Shown here: piece by piece, positions 22,655-31,293 of the stretch
How positions within the stretch are numbered: the stretch's first letter is position 1
Layout of the letters: each line of letters opens with the position of its first letter
NCBI GenBank assembly: GCA_021789435.1
Contig: JAJYJO010000007.1
Location: 1 to 55,811 of the forward strand
Direction of reading: 5' to 3'
Length of the DNA: 55,811 nt
Source of the DNA: Chloroflexota bacterium
Lineage (GTDB): Bacteria > Chloroflexota > Limnocylindria > Limnocylindrales > CSP1-4
Program-made: the position numbers and the translations under genes
The notes under the pieces: model-generated
What the model saw: the letters and a program-made list of their open reading frames with translations, nothing else
What the model was told of the DNA's origin: nothing
Database searches by the model: none

Positions 22655-23677
22655 ATGACCACCATCGACACGGGCCACTCCACCAGGGGCGTCGTCCTCC
22701 GGCTCTTCCGGGGGCCGGAGGACTTCGGCCCGATCTCCGCGGTCGCGGGGGCCGCCAGGTCGGCCGAGGGTCACCTGGAGCTGAACACGCCCGAGATGAC
22801 CCGCGTCCACTACGAGAGCATGCCCAACACCGTGCTGACACGCGACGTGGCGCTCGCCTTCGTCGCGGGCCGGCCAGCCGGCTATGTCCGGACGGACTGG
22901 CGGGAAGAGCTCGCGGGGGAGCGCGTCCACCAGATGATCCTCTTCGTCGATCCGGCGGTCGGCGAGGCGGCGGCCACCGCCGGCCGTCTCCTTGCCTGGG
23001 CCGAGGAGCACTGCCGGGCCGTGGCCCTGGTCACTCCCACGGGCCGGCCGCGCCTCCTCTCCCTCCAGCCCTTCGGCGCAGGACCGGTCTTGGCGGCGCG
23101 CCTCGAATCGGCCGGTTACCGCGCCGTGCGGCACGGCTTCACGATGCGCCGTCGTTCCCTCGAGGGCGTTGCGGATCTCCCCCTCCCGGACGGGGTCGAG
23201 CTCCGGCCGGCCCGCCTCGAGCAGCTGCGGGCGATCTTCGCGGCCGATCGCGAGGCCTTCCGCGACCACTGGGCGGCTTCCGCCGAGGACGAGTCCGAGG
23301 AGTCCTACCGGCAGTTCCGCGACGACCCGACAAACGACCTCTCCCTCTGGCGGATCGCCTGGCAGGGAGACGAGATCGTCGGCCAGGTCCGCGGCTTCGT
23401 GAACGCCCCGGAGAACGAGGCGAGCGGCCGCCGGCTCGGCTGGTGCGAGTGCATCTCCGTCCGGCGCCCCTGGCGTGGCCGGGGCGTGGCCCGGGCGCTG
23501 ATCGCCAGCACGCTCCGCGAGTTCCGCGCCCGCGGGCTGACGGAGTCGGCGCTCACCGTCGATGCCCAGAACCCGACCGGGGCGGTCCACCTCTACGAGC
23601 TGCTGGGCTTCGAAGTGGCCGCCCATTCGACCGAATGGCGCCGTCCCCTCGTCCTGGCGCCCGAGATCCGGTCATGA
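22655..23677 (+). CDS. Tandem GNAT-domain N-acetyltransferase
   Basis: At 340 aa it holds two GNAT-like halves. The N-terminal half (residues 15-165) is degenerate, with a weak acetyl-CoA site. The C-terminal half (about 180-335) has the full motif: CECISVRRPWRGRGVARALI, then VDAQNPTGAVHLYELLGFE. This layout is like mycothiol synthase and several resistance-type acetyltransferases. It starts 4 nt after the permease stop and its own stop overlaps rsgA (ATGA), so it belongs to the exporter operon. It may modify a drug, amine or ribosomal target; the sequence does not say which. Confidence 0.88.
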   Translation: MTTIDTGHSTRGVVLRLFRGPEDFGPISAVAGAARSAEGHLELNTPEMTRVHYESMPNTVLTRDVALAFVAGRPAGYVRTDWREELAGERVHQMILFVDPAVGEAAATAGRLLAWAEEHCRAVALVTPTGRPRLLSLQPFGAGPVLAARLESAGYRAVRHGFTMRRRSLEGVADLPLPDGVELRPARLEQLRAIFAADREAFRDHWAASAEDESEESYRQFRDDPTNDLSLWRIAWQGDEIVGQVRGFVNAPENEASGRRLGWCECISVRRPWRGRGVARALIASTLREFRARGLTESALTVDAQNPTGAVHLYELLGFEVAAHSTEWRRPLVLAPEIRS

Positions 23678-24786
23678 CCGGCCCGGTCGCCCTCGGCTGG
23701 AACGACGAGGTCGCCGCGTCCCTGGCGACGGCTGCGGGGCGCTCCGGCCGGGAGCTGATCCCCGGCCGAGTGGTGATCCAGCACCGCGACCGCTCGATCG
23801 TGGCGGCCGGCCCGGACGCGGTGGAGGTCGCGGCGGTCGTCTCGGGTCGCTTCCGCCACGCGGCGGCCGCGGCGGCCGATTTCCCGGCGGTCGGCGACTG
23901 GGTCGGCCCGGAGCCGCCCGCCGACGGGCGCGGCCTGGCCGTGGTCCAGGCCGTCCTCCCCCGCCGGAGCGCCTTCGTCCGCCGGGCCGCCGGCAGCGCG
24001 GTGGGTGCCCAGGTCGTGGCCGCCAACGTGGACGTCGTCCTCCTGGCCACCTCCCTGGACGAGGACCTGAACCCACGGCGCCTGGAACGCTACCTCGCGG
24101 TTGCCTGGGAGAGCGGGGCGCAGCCGCGCCTCCTGCTGACCAAGGCGGACCGCTGCCCCGACGAGGACGACCTCGAGCGTCGCCTGGCCTCCGTGGCCCT
24201 GGCGACCGGCCCCATCCCCTGGCTCGCCGTCAGCGCGCGCACCGGCCAGGGACTGGCCGAGCTGACGGCCTGGTTCGACCCGGCTCGCACCGTTGCCCTG
24301 CTCGGCTCGTCCGGGGTCGGCAAGTCGACGCTGATCAACAGGCTCGTCGGCGCCGAACGGCAGGTGACCCGGCCCGTCCGGGCCGGCGACAGCCGGGGGC
24401 GCCACGCGACGGTGCGCCGGGAACTGGTGCGGCTGCCGGGCGGTGGCCTCGTCGTCGACACGCCGGGCCTGCGGGAGCTCGGGATCTGGGAAGGCGACGG
24501 GCTCGGCGATGCCTTCGGGGAGGTCGAGCGGCTGGCCGAGGGTTGCCGCTTCCGCGATTGCCGCCACAGGGCCGAGCCCGGCTGCGCGATGCGGGCGGCG
24601 GTCGCCGAGGGCCGCCTGGACCCCGCGCGCCTCGGGAATCGGCGCAAGCTCCGCGAGGAACTGGCAGCCCTCGACGAGCGACGCGCCGGCCCGGGGGCTC
24701 ACCGTCGCTTCTGGCGTTCGATCCGCGACGCCTCGAAGGAGCGGCTGGCGGCCAGGAGCGATCCGTCCCTCGGCCCGGAGCGGTGA
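23674..24786 (+). CDS. rsgA: Ribosome small-subunit-dependent GTPase RsgA
   Basis: A 370-aa circularly permuted GTPase. The N-terminal OB part contains FPAVGDWVGPE; then come G4 (LLLTKADRC), G1 (LLGSSGVGKSTLIN), a switch region (DSRGRHATVRR) and G3 (VVDTPGLRELG). The C-terminal zinc finger CRFRDCRHRAEPGCA has the Cys-Cys-His-Cys pattern. RsgA acts late in 30S maturation. Here it is the last gene of an operon whose leader appears to sense ribosome movement. The long N-terminal section before the OB fold (about 50 residues) is normal for this clade of RsgA. Confidence 0.93.
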   Translation: MTGPVALGWNDEVAASLATAAGRSGRELIPGRVVIQHRDRSIVAAGPDAVEVAAVVSGRFRHAAAAAADFPAVGDWVGPEPPADGRGLAVVQAVLPRRSAFVRRAAGSAVGAQVVAANVDVVLLATSLDEDLNPRRLERYLAVAWESGAQPRLLLTKADRCPDEDDLERRLASVALATGPIPWLAVSARTGQGLAELTAWFDPARTVALLGSSGVGKSTLINRLVGAERQVTRPVRAGDSRGRHATVRRELVRLPGGGLVVDTPGLRELGIWEGDGLGDAFGEVERLAEGCRFRDCRHRAEPGCAMRAAVAEGRLDPARLGNRRKLREELAALDERRAGPGAHRRFWRSIRDASKERLAARSDPSLGPER

Positions 24787-24862
24787 GCGGCCGCGGGTCG
24801 GCTCGGACTCGGGCTCGACCATCGGCCGCCGTTCGGCCGGTCGCCGAACCTCCCAACCCGGC

Positions 24863-25945
24863 TCAGGCGTCGCCTCGCGCCGGCGCGGGATCGGCCGCGC
24901 TGTCGAGTGCGGCGCCCTCGGCCAGCCAGCCCCGGTAGGCGACCGGGTCCACGTTGCCGCCGCTCAGGACGGCGACCACGCGGCCGCCGGCGGGCAGCTC
25001 CTCGACATGGAAGAGCAGCGCCGCGAGGGTGGAGGCGCCCGATGGTTCGAGGACCAGGCGGGCGTCGCGCGCGGCCCGGAAGATCGCGCGCTTCAGCTCG
25101 TCCTCCTCGACCACCAGGATCCCATCGACGAGGCGGCGGAGATGCTCGAACGGCAGCCGGCCCACCGACGTGAGGCGCTGGCCGTCGGCGATCGTGCGGA
25201 CCGTGCGTTCGGCCGGCCAGGCGATGATCCGACCCTCGCGGAGCGACTCGCGGGCGTCGGCCGCCAGGGCCGGCTCCACGCCCAGGACCCGCGCGTCCGG
25301 CCGGAGCGTCTTGACGGCCACCGCCACCCCGCTGGCCAGCCCGCCGCCGCCGACCGGGACCAGGACGGTCAGGCCGGCCCGCGTCGTCGCCGCCGAAGCC
25401 CGCCGGTCCAGCTCGTCGACCTGCTCGGAGATCTCGAGGCCGACCGTCCCCTGGCCGGCAATGACGGCCGCGTCGTCGTAGGACGAGATGAGGGTCAGGC
25501 CGGCCTCATCGGCCAGCCGGTGGGCGACCTCCAGCCGCTCGTCGGAGGACGGGCCGACGAAGACGATCTCGGCCCCGTCGGCGCGGACGCCGGCCACCTT
25601 GATCTCGGGCGCGTTCCGGGGCATCACGACCACCGCCCGCACGCCGAGCAGGCGAGCCGCGCGCGCCACGCCCTGGGCGTGGTTGCCGCTGGAGTGCGTC
25701 ACCACGCCCCGTCGGCGACGCGCCGGCCGCAGAGCCGCGATGGCGTTGTACGCGCCACGCAGCTTGAACGCCCCGATCGGCTGGAGCGACTCGGGCTTGA
25801 GCCAGGTTCTCGGCCCGCCCCCCGGCAGGTCCGGGTCGGGCGGACCGAACGGCAGGAGCGGCGTGCGGAGGGTCACGCCCCGGAGGCGCCGGGCGGCACG
25901 CCGCACGTCGTCGAGCGTGACCAGGGAGGGAGCGTCGACGGTCAC
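24863..25945 (-). CDS. Threonine/serine dehydratase family PLP enzyme
   Basis: A 360-aa fold-type II PLP enzyme. It shows the Schiff-base lysine in IGAFKLRGAYNA near residue 61, SSGNHAQGVA (substrate loop), the glycine-rich phosphate-binding VPVGGGGLASG near 198, and VLSGGNVDP close to the end. No C-terminal ACT domain is present, so it resembles catabolic threonine dehydratases or serine racemases rather than regulated IlvA. The reaction expected is deamination of threonine to 2-oxobutyrate. GGAGG precedes the GTG start at 25945. Confidence 0.9.
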   Translation of the reverse strand: MTVDAPSLVTLDDVRRAARRLRGVTLRTPLLPFGPPDPDLPGGGPRTWLKPESLQPIGAFKLRGAYNAIAALRPARRRRGVVTHSSGNHAQGVARAARLLGVRAVVVMPRNAPEIKVAGVRADGAEIVFVGPSSDERLEVAHRLADEAGLTLISSYDDAAVIAGQGTVGLEISEQVDELDRRASAATTRAGLTVLVPVGGGGLASGVAVAVKTLRPDARVLGVEPALAADARESLREGRIIAWPAERTVRTIADGQRLTSVGRLPFEHLRRLVDGILVVEEDELKRAIFRAARDARLVLEPSGASTLAALLFHVEELPAGGRVVAVLSGGNVDPVAYRGWLAEGAALDSAADPAPARGDA

Positions 25946-25978
25946 GGTTCCTCCGGCTGGCGGGCTGGTCCCGGCCGC

Positions 25979-25984
25979 AGTCTA
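25979..25984 (-). promoter_or_regulatory. -10 element TAGACT for the dehydratase gene
   Basis: TAGACT on the minus strand predicts a start near 25972 and a short leader of about 27 nt that holds the Shine-Dalgarno. Confidence 0.4.
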
Positions 25985-26126
25985 CGGCCGGCGCCGTCGC
26001 GGCGATGACCCGGCGATGCCACCGCCACCAGGCACTGCGCGCACCGGCGCCGGAGCGCCAGAATCGCGGGGTCATGCCGTTGTCCCGGCCGCCACGGCAG
26101 GCGGTCCCAGCAGCAGGGAGCCCACG

Positions 26127-26579
26127 ATGGCCTTCACCCTCACCAGCCCGAGCTTCGAAGCGGGCGGGGCCATCCCCCGCCGGTTCACCTGTGACGGAGC
26201 CGACCTCTCGCCGGCCCTCGCCTGGGAGGGAGCCCCCGCGACCGCGGCCGCCTTCGCCCTCATCGTGGACGACCCGGACGCCCGCGGCTTCGTCCACTGG
26301 GTGGCCTACAACCTGGCCGGCTCCGTCGCCGGCCGTCTCGCCGAAGGGGCCGCCGCCGCCCCCGGCGCCCCGGCCCAGGGCCGCAACGATTTCGGCCGGA
26401 TCGGCTACGGCGGGCCCTGCCCGCCTTCCGGGACGCACCGCTACGTCTTCACCCTGCTCGCCCTGGCGCGGCCGCTTTCGCTCCCCGGCGCCCCGTCGGC
26501 GGCGCAGGTGCGGAGCGCCGCGCGAGAGGTGACGATCGGCGAGGCGGTCCTGGGCGGAACCTACACCCGCCGCCGGTAG
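26127..26579 (+). CDS. YbhB/YbcL family (PEBP, Raf-kinase-inhibitor-like) protein
   Basis: A 150-aa PEBP-fold protein with the family landmarks FTCDGADLSPALAW, LIVDDPDARGFVHWVAYNL (the DPDxxxxxxxHW ligand-binding motif) and YGGPCPPSGTHRYVF. Bacterial members are soluble and bind phosphate or nucleotide-like anions, but their function is unsettled. AGGGAG lies 7 nt before the ATG. Divergent from the dehydratase gene, convergent with the MBL hydrolase. Confidence 0.9.
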   Translation: MAFTLTSPSFEAGGAIPRRFTCDGADLSPALAWEGAPATAAAFALIVDDPDARGFVHWVAYNLAGSVAGRLAEGAAAAPGAPAQGRNDFGRIGYGGPCPPSGTHRYVFTLLALARPLSLPGAPSAAQVRSAAREVTIGEAVLGGTYTRRR

Positions 26580-26580
26580 G

Positions 26581-26600
26581 GAGCGGCCTCCTTGCCGCTC
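26581..26600. terminator. Hairpin between convergent genes
   Basis: GAGCGGC and GCCGCTC pair perfectly across a 6-nt loop just after the YbhB-like stop and 12 nt from the end of the opposing gene. No U-tract, so a bidirectional terminator is only likely. Confidence 0.4.
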
Positions 26601-26611
26601 GACCCGGGCCG

Positions 26612-27313
26612 TCAGGCGGGCAGCCGGCCCTGGCGCGCCACGAGCTCCAGCAGCGGTCGCTCGCGGCCGATCGTCGTCGTCGGCCCGTGGCCCGGCAGGA
26701 CCCGGACCCGGTCCTCCAGGCCGGCCAGGCGGCGCAGCGAATCGGCCATCGCCTCGGCCGAGCCGCCGGGCAGGTCGACCCGACCCCAGCCCGCCCGGAA
26801 GAGCGTGTCCCCGCTGAAGAGAAGCCCTTCGTCAGCCGCGAAGAGGCAGACGGAGCCTTCGGTGTGGCCCGGCGTGTGGAGCACCTCGAGGTCGATCGAG
26901 CCGAAGCGGACCCGCCCGCCGTCGGCGAGCTCGACCGCCGGCACCGAGGGCGGGACCTCGAACGGCGCGAAGAGCGAGACCGGATGGACCAACCGCTCTC
27001 GGTCGAGAGGGTGAACGGCGATCGCGGCCTCGGTCGTTCCCGCCGTCAGGTCGAGGCCGTGGCCGTGCTCGGCCAGGTGCTGGAGCTGGTCGCGCGACCA
27101 GGTCTGCAGCCGGGCGTTGTCGCCGATGTGGTCCCAGTGGCCGTGGGTGGAGACGATCAGGCGCAGCCGCCAGCCCCGCTCGAGCAGGCGACCGGCCACC
27201 CAGTCGAGGCAGGGCGTGGCCGTGTCGATGGCGATCGCCTCGCGCGTCGCAGGATCGGCCAGGACGTGGACGTTGGTCGCCAGCGGGCCGACCGCCTGGC
27301 TCAGCAGCTCCAC
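26612..27313 (-). CDS. MBL-fold hydrolase (glyoxalase II-like)
   Basis: A 233-aa metallo-beta-lactamase-fold protein with STHGHWDHIGDN (HxHxDH) near residue 55, VLHTPGHTEGSVC near 146, LFSGDTLFRAGWGRVDLPG near 168 and LPGHGPTTTIGRE near 212. This set places it with glyoxalase II and related thioester hydrolases. The GTG at 27313 starts inside a close run of same-strand genes. No glyoxalase I is near, so the physiological thioester is unknown. Confidence 0.9.
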   Translation of the reverse strand: MELLSQAVGPLATNVHVLADPATREAIAIDTATPCLDWVAGRLLERGWRLRLIVSTHGHWDHIGDNARLQTWSRDQLQHLAEHGHGLDLTAGTTEAAIAVHPLDRERLVHPVSLFAPFEVPPSVPAVELADGGRVRFGSIDLEVLHTPGHTEGSVCLFAADEGLLFSGDTLFRAGWGRVDLPGGSAEAMADSLRRLAGLEDRVRVLPGHGPTTTIGRERPLLELVARQGRLPA

Positions 27314-27353
27314 ACGTCGCCCCCGCCGGGCCCGGCCCCGCCGCTGATGGGAC

Positions 27354-27797
27354 TCACGTCTCCGCCTCGAGGCGCGCCTTGAGGCAGCTCAGGATCGCCT
27401 CCGCCTGCGCTCTTGCCGCCGCCTCGACGGGGCCGCGGAACGAGGCCAGGGACCCCCCGAGGGCCACCTCCGCCGACCAGCTGACGGCCGTGCGGTCCGC
27501 GGCGGCCGCCGCAAAGGCGAGCCGGAGGCCGGTCCGGAACGTCCCGCCGAGGAGGGTCGCCGCCAGCTCGAAGGCGGCCGCGTCCGGCGGCGCCGCCTCC
27601 GTGAGGGCCACCTCCAGGGTGGTGCTCGCCCGGAGGAACCCGGCCTCCAGCCGGACGGGGGCGCGGTAGTGCGTGGCGTCGACCCGTTCCACCCTGGGGG
27701 CGCCCGGCAGGCAGGCCGCGACCTGGGCCGGATCCGTCAGGGCCGTCCAGGCGCGCTGCGCGGAGACCGCGATCTCGATGCGGCCGTCCAGGCCCAC
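27354..27797 (-). CDS. SRPBCC/CoxG-like protein
   Basis: A 147-aa START/SRPBCC-fold protein. The opening (RIEIAVSAQRAWTALTDPAQ, then VAACLPGAPRVERVD) is characteristic of CoxG, the protein that accompanies CO-dehydrogenase-like molybdenum enzymes. No such enzyme is encoded in the window, so a general lipid- or cofactor-binding role is as likely. It begins 10 nt after the methyltransferase stop and precedes the glyoxalase-II-like gene. Confidence 0.82.
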   Translation of the reverse strand: MGLDGRIEIAVSAQRAWTALTDPAQVAACLPGAPRVERVDATHYRAPVRLEAGFLRASTTLEVALTEAAPPDAAAFELAATLLGGTFRTGLRLAFAAAAADRTAVSWSAEVALGGSLASFRGPVEAAARAQAEAILSCLKARLEAET

Positions 27798-27806
27798 CCG
27801 GCGGCC

Positions 27807-28682
27807 TCAGGCCGACCCGCCGGCCGGGCCCGGGACCCAGCTGACCACCCCACTTCGGCCGGGGCCGGCGCCGATCGCCAGCCGCCCCTCCCGCTCCTCG
27901 AGGAAGCCGGGCAGCGCCGCGGCCAGGCGCCGGTCGCGCTCGCTGCCGGGGCGGGCCCAGAGCTGCCGCCGGGTGAATGCCAGGGCCTCGTCGAGCGAGC
28001 CGAACCCGGGGCCGGTCCGCTCCACCAGGCGCACCTCGAAGAGGCGGCCGCGGGCGAGGAGGATCGCCTCGAGTTCTGGCAGAGCCGGCAGGGCCAGGCG
28101 TGCCTCGCCCACCACCTCCGGCCAGAGTGCGTCGACCGCCGAGGATGGTGCCCGCTCGGCCATAACGGCCACACAGAGTCGGCCCGCGGCCGCCTCCAGC
28201 GCATCGAGGAAGGTGCCGATCTCCGCCACGTCGTGGCCGACGTTGGCGATCAGCGCCACGTCCGCCCGAAGCCCGGCCGCCGCGCTCCCCGGCGACGGCG
28301 GCCAGCGGTCCTCGATCGCCCGGACGTTCCCGATGCCGTGCTCGGCCGTCCCCTCGCCCAGGGCCGCCAGCATCCCCGGCGACGGGTCGACGGCGACCAC
28401 GTCCCGCACGGCCAGGGCGAGCGGCAGCGCGTACCGGCCGGCGCCCGCCCCGACGTCCAGCCACGTCTCGCCCGGTCGGGCGAGGGCGAGCAGGACGTCC
28501 AGCGTGGGATCGTCCCGCCGACGGGGATCGGCCCGGAACCGGGCCGTGGACGGGCCGTAGAAGTCGGGTCCGTCCTCCACCTCGCGGAGCCGCTCCACCT
28601 GCTCGCGCTCGGCGCGGACGCGCCGGCTCCAGCTCGCCTCCAGGTCGGCGGCGGCGGGGTACAGCGGGTCGGGATCGGTCAC
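27807..28682 (-). CDS. SAM-dependent class I methyltransferase
   Basis: With the GTG at 28682 (GAGGAG 6 nt upstream) the product is 291 aa. The Rossmann motif I LDVGAGAGRYALPLAL is near residue 75, followed by an acidic residue in DVVAVDPSPGMLAAL (motif II) and a motif IV-like ALIANVGHDVAEI. The N-terminus is helical and charged (SWSRRVRAEREQVERL). The acceptor cannot be predicted. Open frame continues upstream to 28799, but that part is Arg/Pro-rich. First gene of a probable three-gene operon with the CoxG-like and MBL-hydrolase genes. Confidence 0.82.
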   Translation of the reverse strand: MTDPDPLYPAAADLEASWSRRVRAEREQVERLREVEDGPDFYGPSTARFRADPRRRDDPTLDVLLALARPGETWLDVGAGAGRYALPLALAVRDVVAVDPSPGMLAALGEGTAEHGIGNVRAIEDRWPPSPGSAAAGLRADVALIANVGHDVAEIGTFLDALEAAAGRLCVAVMAERAPSSAVDALWPEVVGEARLALPALPELEAILLARGRLFEVRLVERTGPGFGSLDEALAFTRRQLWARPGSERDRRLAAALPGFLEEREGRLAIGAGPGRSGVVSWVPGPAGGSA

Positions 28683-28722
28683 GGGGTCTCCTCGGCTGGA
28701 GCCGGCGATCGGCTCGGACGCG

Positions 28723-28728
28723 ATCATA
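28723..28728 (-). promoter_or_regulatory. -10 element TATGAT for the methyltransferase operon
   Basis: TATGAT on the minus strand predicts a start near 28716, about 34 nt before the GTG, in agreement with the chosen start. Confidence 0.5.
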
Positions 28729-28886
28729 GCCGGGCGGCGAGACCGGCCCGCCCCGTTCCGGCCGGCGCGCGGGCCGGGTCCGGCCGGTGCGCGGGCCATG
28801 CCGCTGCGCGGACGTGGGCGGAGCGCGGGTCCCGGGGGCGCGGACCCCGCGCGCGGAACGAGTGCAGGCGCGGGACTCCCGCCGCG

Positions 28887-30149
28887 CTACGCCGGGCCGG
28901 CCGCCACCTCAGAGAGGGCCGCCCGGAAGCCGGCGACGAGCCGGTCGATCTCGCTCTCCTCGATGACGAAAGCGGGCGAGACATGGAGACCGGGCCCGCC
29001 GACCAGGCGGGTCACCACGCCGTGCCGGCGGGCGGCGCCGACCACTCGCTCGGCGATTCCGGGATCCGCGGCCACGACGTCGGCAGCCAGCTGCACGGCC
29101 GCCGTCAGGCCCACCGCCCGGGTCTCGCCGACGAGCGGGGCGTCGGCCAGCCCATGGATCCGGTCGGCCAGGTAGGGCTCGAGTCGCCGCACGCGCGCGA
29201 GCAGGTCCTCCCGCTCCAGGATCTCCAGGTTGGCCAGGGCGACCGCGCACGCCGTGGCGTGGCCGGAGTAGGTGTAGCCGTGGCGGAAGACCGGGCCGGA
29301 CGGGCCGTCCCAGAAGGGCGCCTGGACGCGCCGGCCCACGATCACCCCGCCCAGCGGCGCGTAGCCCGACGTGACGACCTTGGCGAAGGTGATCAGGTCG
29401 GGAGCGATCGCGAAGCGCTCGCTCCCGAACCAGGTCCCCAGGCGACCGAAGCCCGTCACGACCTCGTCGGCGATCAGCAGGACATCGTGGGCCCGGCACA
29501 GCTCCTGGACCCGGGACCAGTAGCCGGGCTGCGGCGGGATGACCCCGCCGGCGCCCACGACCGGCTCGGCGATGAAGGCCGCGATCTGCGGGCCGCGGCG
29601 TTCGAAGAGGGCGGCGAGCGCTTCAGCGTCGTGGACCGGCACGTGCTCGACCGCCTCGACGATGGTCCCGCCGTAGCCCTCGCGGTTCGCGGCGATGCCG
29701 GCCAGCTCGGTGCCCCACGCGTTCATGCCGTGGTAGCCCTGCTGGCGCGAGACGATGATCCGCCGCTCGGGGTGGCCGGTCGCGTCCCAGTAGCGCCGGG
29801 CGAGCTTGGCCGCCGTCTCGACCGCCTCCGACCCGCCGGTCGTGAGGAAGACGACCGCCTCCGGGATCGGGGCCAGGGCGGCCACCCGCTCGGCCAGACG
29901 AAGCGTCGGCTCGGTCACGTACGACCCGAAGCAGGAGTAGGCGTCCAGCTCGCGCATCTGGCGCGCGGCCGCTTCGGCGATCTCCGCCCGGCCGTAGCCG
30001 GCCGCGCAGTACCAGAGACCGGCCGTCGCGTCCAGGTAGCGGTTGCCCTCCACGTCCTCCAGCCAGACCCCCTCGCCCCGCCGGAAGACCACCTCGTGGT
30101 CGCGGACGAGGTGCATGTCGGCGAAGCCGTGCCAGAAGCGGGTGGGCAT
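28887..30149 (-). CDS. Class III aminotransferase
   Basis: A 420-aa PLP enzyme distinct from the one at 9971. It has LTTGGSEAVETAAKLAR, RQQGYHGMNAWGTE, the cofactor Asp in LLIADEVVTGFGRLG, and the Schiff-base lysine in LITFAKVVTSGYAPLGG. RHGYTYSGHATACAVA is typical of the beta-alanine/pyruvate and putrescine/pyruvate omega-aminotransferase group, which use pyruvate or oxo acids as acceptor. GAGGAGG precedes the ATG at 30149. No pathway partner adjoins it. Confidence 0.9.
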   Translation of the reverse strand: MPTRFWHGFADMHLVRDHEVVFRRGEGVWLEDVEGNRYLDATAGLWYCAAGYGRAEIAEAAARQMRELDAYSCFGSYVTEPTLRLAERVAALAPIPEAVVFLTTGGSEAVETAAKLARRYWDATGHPERRIIVSRQQGYHGMNAWGTELAGIAANREGYGGTIVEAVEHVPVHDAEALAALFERRGPQIAAFIAEPVVGAGGVIPPQPGYWSRVQELCRAHDVLLIADEVVTGFGRLGTWFGSERFAIAPDLITFAKVVTSGYAPLGGVIVGRRVQAPFWDGPSGPVFRHGYTYSGHATACAVALANLEILEREDLLARVRRLEPYLADRIHGLADAPLVGETRAVGLTAAVQLAADVVAADPGIAERVVGAARRHGVVTRLVGGPGLHVSPAFVIEESEIDRLVAGFRAALSEVAAGPA

Positions 30150-30187
30150 CGGGTCCTCCTCGGCCGCGTTCGGTGGGCAATGGGCGA

Positions 30188-30193
30188 ATCCTG
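30188..30193 (-). promoter_or_regulatory. -10 element CAGGAT for the aminotransferase gene
   Basis: CAGGAT on the minus strand predicts a start near 30181 and a leader of about 32 nt with the Shine-Dalgarno. Confidence 0.35.
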
Positions 30194-30263
30194 CCACCGG
30201 ACCCGCCCGACCGCCTCGCGTCGTTCGTGGCCGGCCGAAGGGGCCGGCGCGATGGGTCGTATA

Positions 30264-30848
30264 TCAGATCCCAGGTGAGCTTCTGCGCCAGGCTGACCAG
30301 CAGAGACGGATCCCGACCGCGGCCTCCCACCAGGCGAGGACCAGGTACCCGAGCAGCAGCACGGTGATCCCCAGGAACAACGGCACCGGAGCCGCCTGTG
30401 CTCCGGGTTGTGTGGGCGTGGGCATCGTGACCGGCACAAAGAGGAGGGCCTCGGTCACCGCGCGCAGGGTCATCAGCACGGCGACCGGCCACACCTCCAG
30501 CGGTCCGCGCTCCCCGAACGCCCTGCTGATCGCCAGGAGCCAGGCGGCGAACACCACGTCCGCGAGGACCAGGGCCCCGATCCGGACCGTGTCATACGTC
30601 AGGAAGTTGTCGCCGAAGAGAGACAGCCATGTCCCCGCCGAGACCAGGCCGGCGATGATGGCGGCGCGCTCCAGGCGAGGGAGCCACCCCCCGCTGGCCG
30701 GCGGACGCTCGAGGCCGACGGCGGCGGCACCCGCCGCCATGCCGAGGCCGGCGATGGTGCCGATGGCCTCGAAGGTGGCGGGCCCAGGGTCGAGCACACG
30801 GCCGAAGGCGGCCGCCAGTCCGACCGGCTGGGCGAGACCGAGGATCAC
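30264..30848 (-). CDS. Integral membrane protein, unknown function
   Basis: A 194-aa protein with five or so hydrophobic segments (LAQPVGLAAAFG, AIGTIAGLGMAAGAAAVGL, AAIIAGLVSAGTWLSLFG, IGALVLADVVFAAWLLAI and VPLFLGITVLLLGYLVLAWW). No catalytic or transport motif is visible and I do not recognise the family. It reads toward the aminotransferase gene but is separated from it by 114 bp. The first codons are hydrophobic, so the start is uncertain. Confidence 0.55.
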   Translation of the reverse strand: MILGLAQPVGLAAAFGRVLDPGPATFEAIGTIAGLGMAAGAAAVGLERPPASGGWLPRLERAAIIAGLVSAGTWLSLFGDNFLTYDTVRIGALVLADVVFAAWLLAISRAFGERGPLEVWPVAVLMTLRAVTEALLFVPVTMPTPTQPGAQAAPVPLFLGITVLLLGYLVLAWWEAAVGIRLCWSAWRRSSPGI

Positions 30849-31293
30849 GACTACGGAGCCGAGGACGGCCCGCCCGGGTGAACGTCCTGAGTCTCGCCTC
30901 GGCTGCTCTCGCGCCCCGGCGACGCTTTCTTCGCTCGTCCGCTGGTCCCCCAGTGCGTGTCTCCGGCACGGTGCCTCGCGCGATCCGCCCAGTCAAGGGT
31001 CCGGCGGCGTTCCGGGCCGTTGCCCGCCAGGTCGGCACGGCACGACCGAGTCGGCACCGGCAAGCAGCCCATCAGGGCGGGCAGGCTCGGCGGGACCGGG
31101 CCGACGCCGCCTCCCCCGGAGGGCGACTCCGGTCGACCCTGCCCGGCGTACCGCGTCCGCCGAGCGGATGAGGTCGATCATGCCCGGTCAACCGGTCAGC
31201 CGGCAGATCGGAACCGGACTCACCCGTGGCCGAGTCGCCCGAGCCGCGGCCTCGACGCCCCGCGGCGCGCCCCGCCGCCATGGCGGGGGGCGC
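30849..31293. other. Intergenic stretch, no gene supported
   Basis: About 445 bp. Open frames here are Arg/Ser/Pro-rich and lack motifs. A 7-bp hairpin (CCCCGCC/GGCGGGG, 31270-31288) lies just past the end of the downstream core-MetE gene on the minus strand and could help end its transcript. Confidence 0.4.

Noticed and set aside
20588-23626. A 1012-codon open frame on the minus strand
   Set aside because: Antisense to the exporter ATPase, permease and GNAT genes, which all have convincing motifs and ribosome-binding sites.
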